Shown: in pieces, positions 62,485 to 64,000 of the stretch
Position numbering within the stretch: position 1 is the first letter of the stretch
Layout: each line of letters opens with the position of its first letter
DNA from: CAZUAQ01 sp964618455
GTDB lineage: Bacteria > Planctomycetota > Phycisphaerae > UBA1845 > PWPN01
Direction: 5' to 3'
DNA: 64,000 bases
Assembly: GCA_964618455.1 (NCBI GenBank)
Contig: CAZUAQ010000021.1
Span: 1 to 64,000 of the forward strand
The notes under the pieces: model-generated
Database searches by the model: none
Seen by the model: only the letters and a program-made list of their open reading frames with translations
What the model was told of the DNA's origin: nothing
Made by a program: the position numbers and the translations under genes

Positions 62485-63177
62485 TCAGGCCGGTTCCGCC
62501 TTGGGGGAGGGAATCTTCTCCAGGTCGCGCAGCCAGATGTTGCGGTACTTGACCGCGTGGCCGTGATTCTGAAGCCAGAGCGGGCCGGTGTGGCGGTGCT
62601 GCTCGGTGAGTCCGCCGGGTGTCGCGTCGATCTCCACGTTCTCATGGATCCAGATGCCGTTCTGGATCACACTGATCCGGGCCTTCTTGACGACTTTTCC
62701 ATCCTTGTCGTACACCGGCGCGCGAAAGAGCACGTCGAAGCTCTGCCACTCCCCGGCGGGAAGGCTGGCGTCGACCTGCGGGGCGACCTGGCCGTAGATC
62801 GCGCCGCACGAGCTGTTGGTGTCCGGCTGACGACCGTGGCTGTCGATAACCTGCACCTCGTAATCGCCGTGGAGGTACACGCCGCTGTTCCCGTGGCCGT
62901 GGTCACCGGGTTTCTTATTCGCCGGAATCTGGAACTCGATGTGAAGCTGTACGTCGCCATACTCCTTCTTGGTCAGGATGTTCATCTTGTGAACGGTCAT
63001 GACCCCTTCCTTCGTCGGCCACGGACAGGCTTCACCGTTCTGCGCTTTCCAAAGCGAGGGGGTATCGCCTTTGACCAGAACCACGGCGTCTTTCGGGGGT
63101 TTCGTAGTGACGCATTGCTGGGCGAAGACATGGCCGATACAAAACAGCACGACAAGAGGACTGACGTAGTTTCGCAT
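62485..63177 (-). CDS. DUF1080 (3-keto-disaccharide hydrolase) protein, secreted
   Basis: 230 residues. Signal peptide MRNYVSPLVVLFCIGHVFAQ. The LamG-like fold is marked by DVQLHIEFQIPA, GHGNSGVYLHGDYEVQVIDSHG, GAIYGQVAPQVDASLPAGEWQSFDVLFRAP and GPLWLQNHGHAVKYRNIWLRDL. Planctomycetes encode many DUF1080 proteins in sugar degradation. ATG 63177 follows AAGGAG with 9 nt spacing. Likely periplasmic or surface. Confidence 0.93.
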   Translation of the reverse strand: MRNYVSPLVVLFCIGHVFAQQCVTTKPPKDAVVLVKGDTPSLWKAQNGEACPWPTKEGVMTVHKMNILTKKEYGDVQLHIEFQIPANKKPGDHGHGNSGVYLHGDYEVQVIDSHGRQPDTNSSCGAIYGQVAPQVDASLPAGEWQSFDVLFRAPVYDKDGKVVKKARISVIQNGIWIHENVEIDATPGGLTEQHRHTGPLWLQNHGHAVKYRNIWLRDLEKIPSPKAEPA

Positions 63178-63465
63178 GCGAAAGGCTCCTTCGGGGTAAG
63201 CTGTAGCTGTATTCATCAAAGCTATCATTCAAGATTGTCCCTCCACGTCAATGCGGCTTTCAGGATAGAGCAAGCGGGAGGTAGGCTATTGACGGCGTAA
63301 AGGGCTATCGCCCCGCTGAACCAGAATCTTAACAGAATCGTCGTCCAGGCTTCACTCTCCTTAGGGTGACCCGATGTATCATTGCTGCTCGTGATATATT
63401 CGAACATCCCGTGATCGGGTTGTTGAACCATGGTGAACACGAATTGTATTGGAGGAATTGAAGCC

Positions 63466-64000
63466 ATGAAACAGGTCTTACTTCTTGCGTCGGTGGTCTG
63501 TCTGCTTGCAGGCCCCTCCATGGCGGGTTATGTGTTGCCGACCTTCGATTTCGGCACGGTCGGTCCGGGTGGGTCTCCCGGTTTCCCTGGCGATCCTTCA
63601 ACGAACAACTACCTCTCGCACCAGTTCGACGTGGATTCGATCCCCGTCGGTGAGGTCTACAGCGCCTTCGAGATCACGTTCGACTGGACGAACGCGGGGA
63701 CGACCGCCACCTTTCCCGCCTGGTCGAATGAGACGCGCATCATGCTGACCGACGACGCATTTCCTGTTGAGACCTTACGCTACAAGAATTTCGGAGAGAC
63801 CCAGACAGGGTCGAACTCGGCTGCGACTGCCGATGATGTCTTCGGCCTCTTGTACGAAGGCGATTTCGGGAATTTCTCGGTGGATGTAACCGGTGATCCG
63901 GATGACAGTTACGTGGGTGGCAACCCACTCTGGTTCGTCGGGTGGCAGGTCTACTCGAATACGTTCGCTGACTGGAACAACATCAGCGTGACGCTGAAGA
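63466..64000 (+). CDS. Partial secreted protein, cut by the window end
   Basis: At least 178 residues without a stop. Signal peptide MKQVLLLASVVCLLAGPSMAG, then a Gly/Asn-rich, beta-type sequence (YVLPTFDFGTVGPGGSPGFPGDPSTNNYLSHQFDV) with acidic repeats. This is typical of Planctomycete PEP-CTERM proteins, but the C-terminus is not visible. ATG 63466 is preceded by GGAGGAATTG. It diverges from the DUF1080 gene. Confidence 0.8.
   Translation, partial: MKQVLLLASVVCLLAGPSMAGYVLPTFDFGTVGPGGSPGFPGDPSTNNYLSHQFDVDSIPVGEVYSAFEITFDWTNAGTTATFPAWSNETRIMLTDDAFPVETLRYKNFGETQTGSNSAATADDVFGLLYEGDFGNFSVDVTGDPDDSYVGGNPLWFVGWQVYSNTFADWNNISVTLK

Overview
The window looks like chromosomal DNA of a Planctomycetota bacterium, most likely of the Phycisphaerae type. 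The evidence is high GC, secreted proteins ending in a shared dockerin-like/EF-hand tail (37.9-42.1 kb), a PEP-CTERM/HAF-repeat relic, a DUF1080 (3-keto-disaccharide hydrolase) protein, a squalene-cyclase-like repeat protein, TPR membrane proteins, an outsized LptC/OstA-like protein and chemotaxis genes without flagellar genes. The phylum is an inference from gene content; no rRNA or tRNA gene was found to test it. No CRISPR array, intact transposase or prophage was seen.

Layout. 0.3-5.8 kb: isochorismatase-fold pseudoenzyme, cyclodeaminase-like protein, M16 protease, receiver protein, DUF2064 glycosyltransferase. 6.1-8.8 kb: HDOD-GGDEF diguanylate cyclase and a secreted PDZ protein. 9.0-14.7 kb: an all-minus run of scpA, ridA, a membrane protein, a LOG protein and a kinase-like phosphotransferase. 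15.0-18.6 kb: a secreted protein, purC and a CBS-domain gene. Its long leader carries a consensus CRP-type palindrome and a candidate multi-stem RNA. 19.4-29.5 kb: kdsC with a 1228-residue LptC/OstA-like protein, a TPR membrane protein, trpS, a class III aminotransferase and mutM. 30-33.6 kb: a possible lipoprotein, an unknown protein, a mandelate-racemase-type enzyme and a TauE/SafE transporter.

33.7-37.5 kb is a scar: intact murJ is followed by about 1.7 kb of decayed DNA (a frameshifted HAF/PEP-CTERM gene and an ADP-ribosylglycohydrolase stub) and then by a second, about 97 % identical copy of the last 300 bp of the murJ region. 37.9-48.9 kb: two large secreted proteins, a cyclase-repeat protein, a cold-shock protein, a histone-deacetylase-family hydrolase, a PPC-domain protein, a GxxExxY protein and a zinc alcohol dehydrogenase, with relics of a dispersed repeat around the last three.

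49.2-56.5 kb is a compact chemotaxis-type operon, transcribed cheA-cheW-cheD-HDOD-cheY-cheX-cheR-cheB. It has no receptor, cheZ or flagellar gene, and an HDOD protein sits translationally coupled between cheD and cheY. It may control something other than swimming. 57.7-60 kb is a small NAD/ADP-ribose operon: an NrtR-type Nudix repressor, nicotinamidase and a PARG-like glycohydrolase behind a good sigma70 promoter whose -10 box lies inside a palindrome. The window ends with a second TPR membrane protein paralogous to the one at 23.7 kb, a DUF1080 protein and the start of a secreted protein cut by the window edge.
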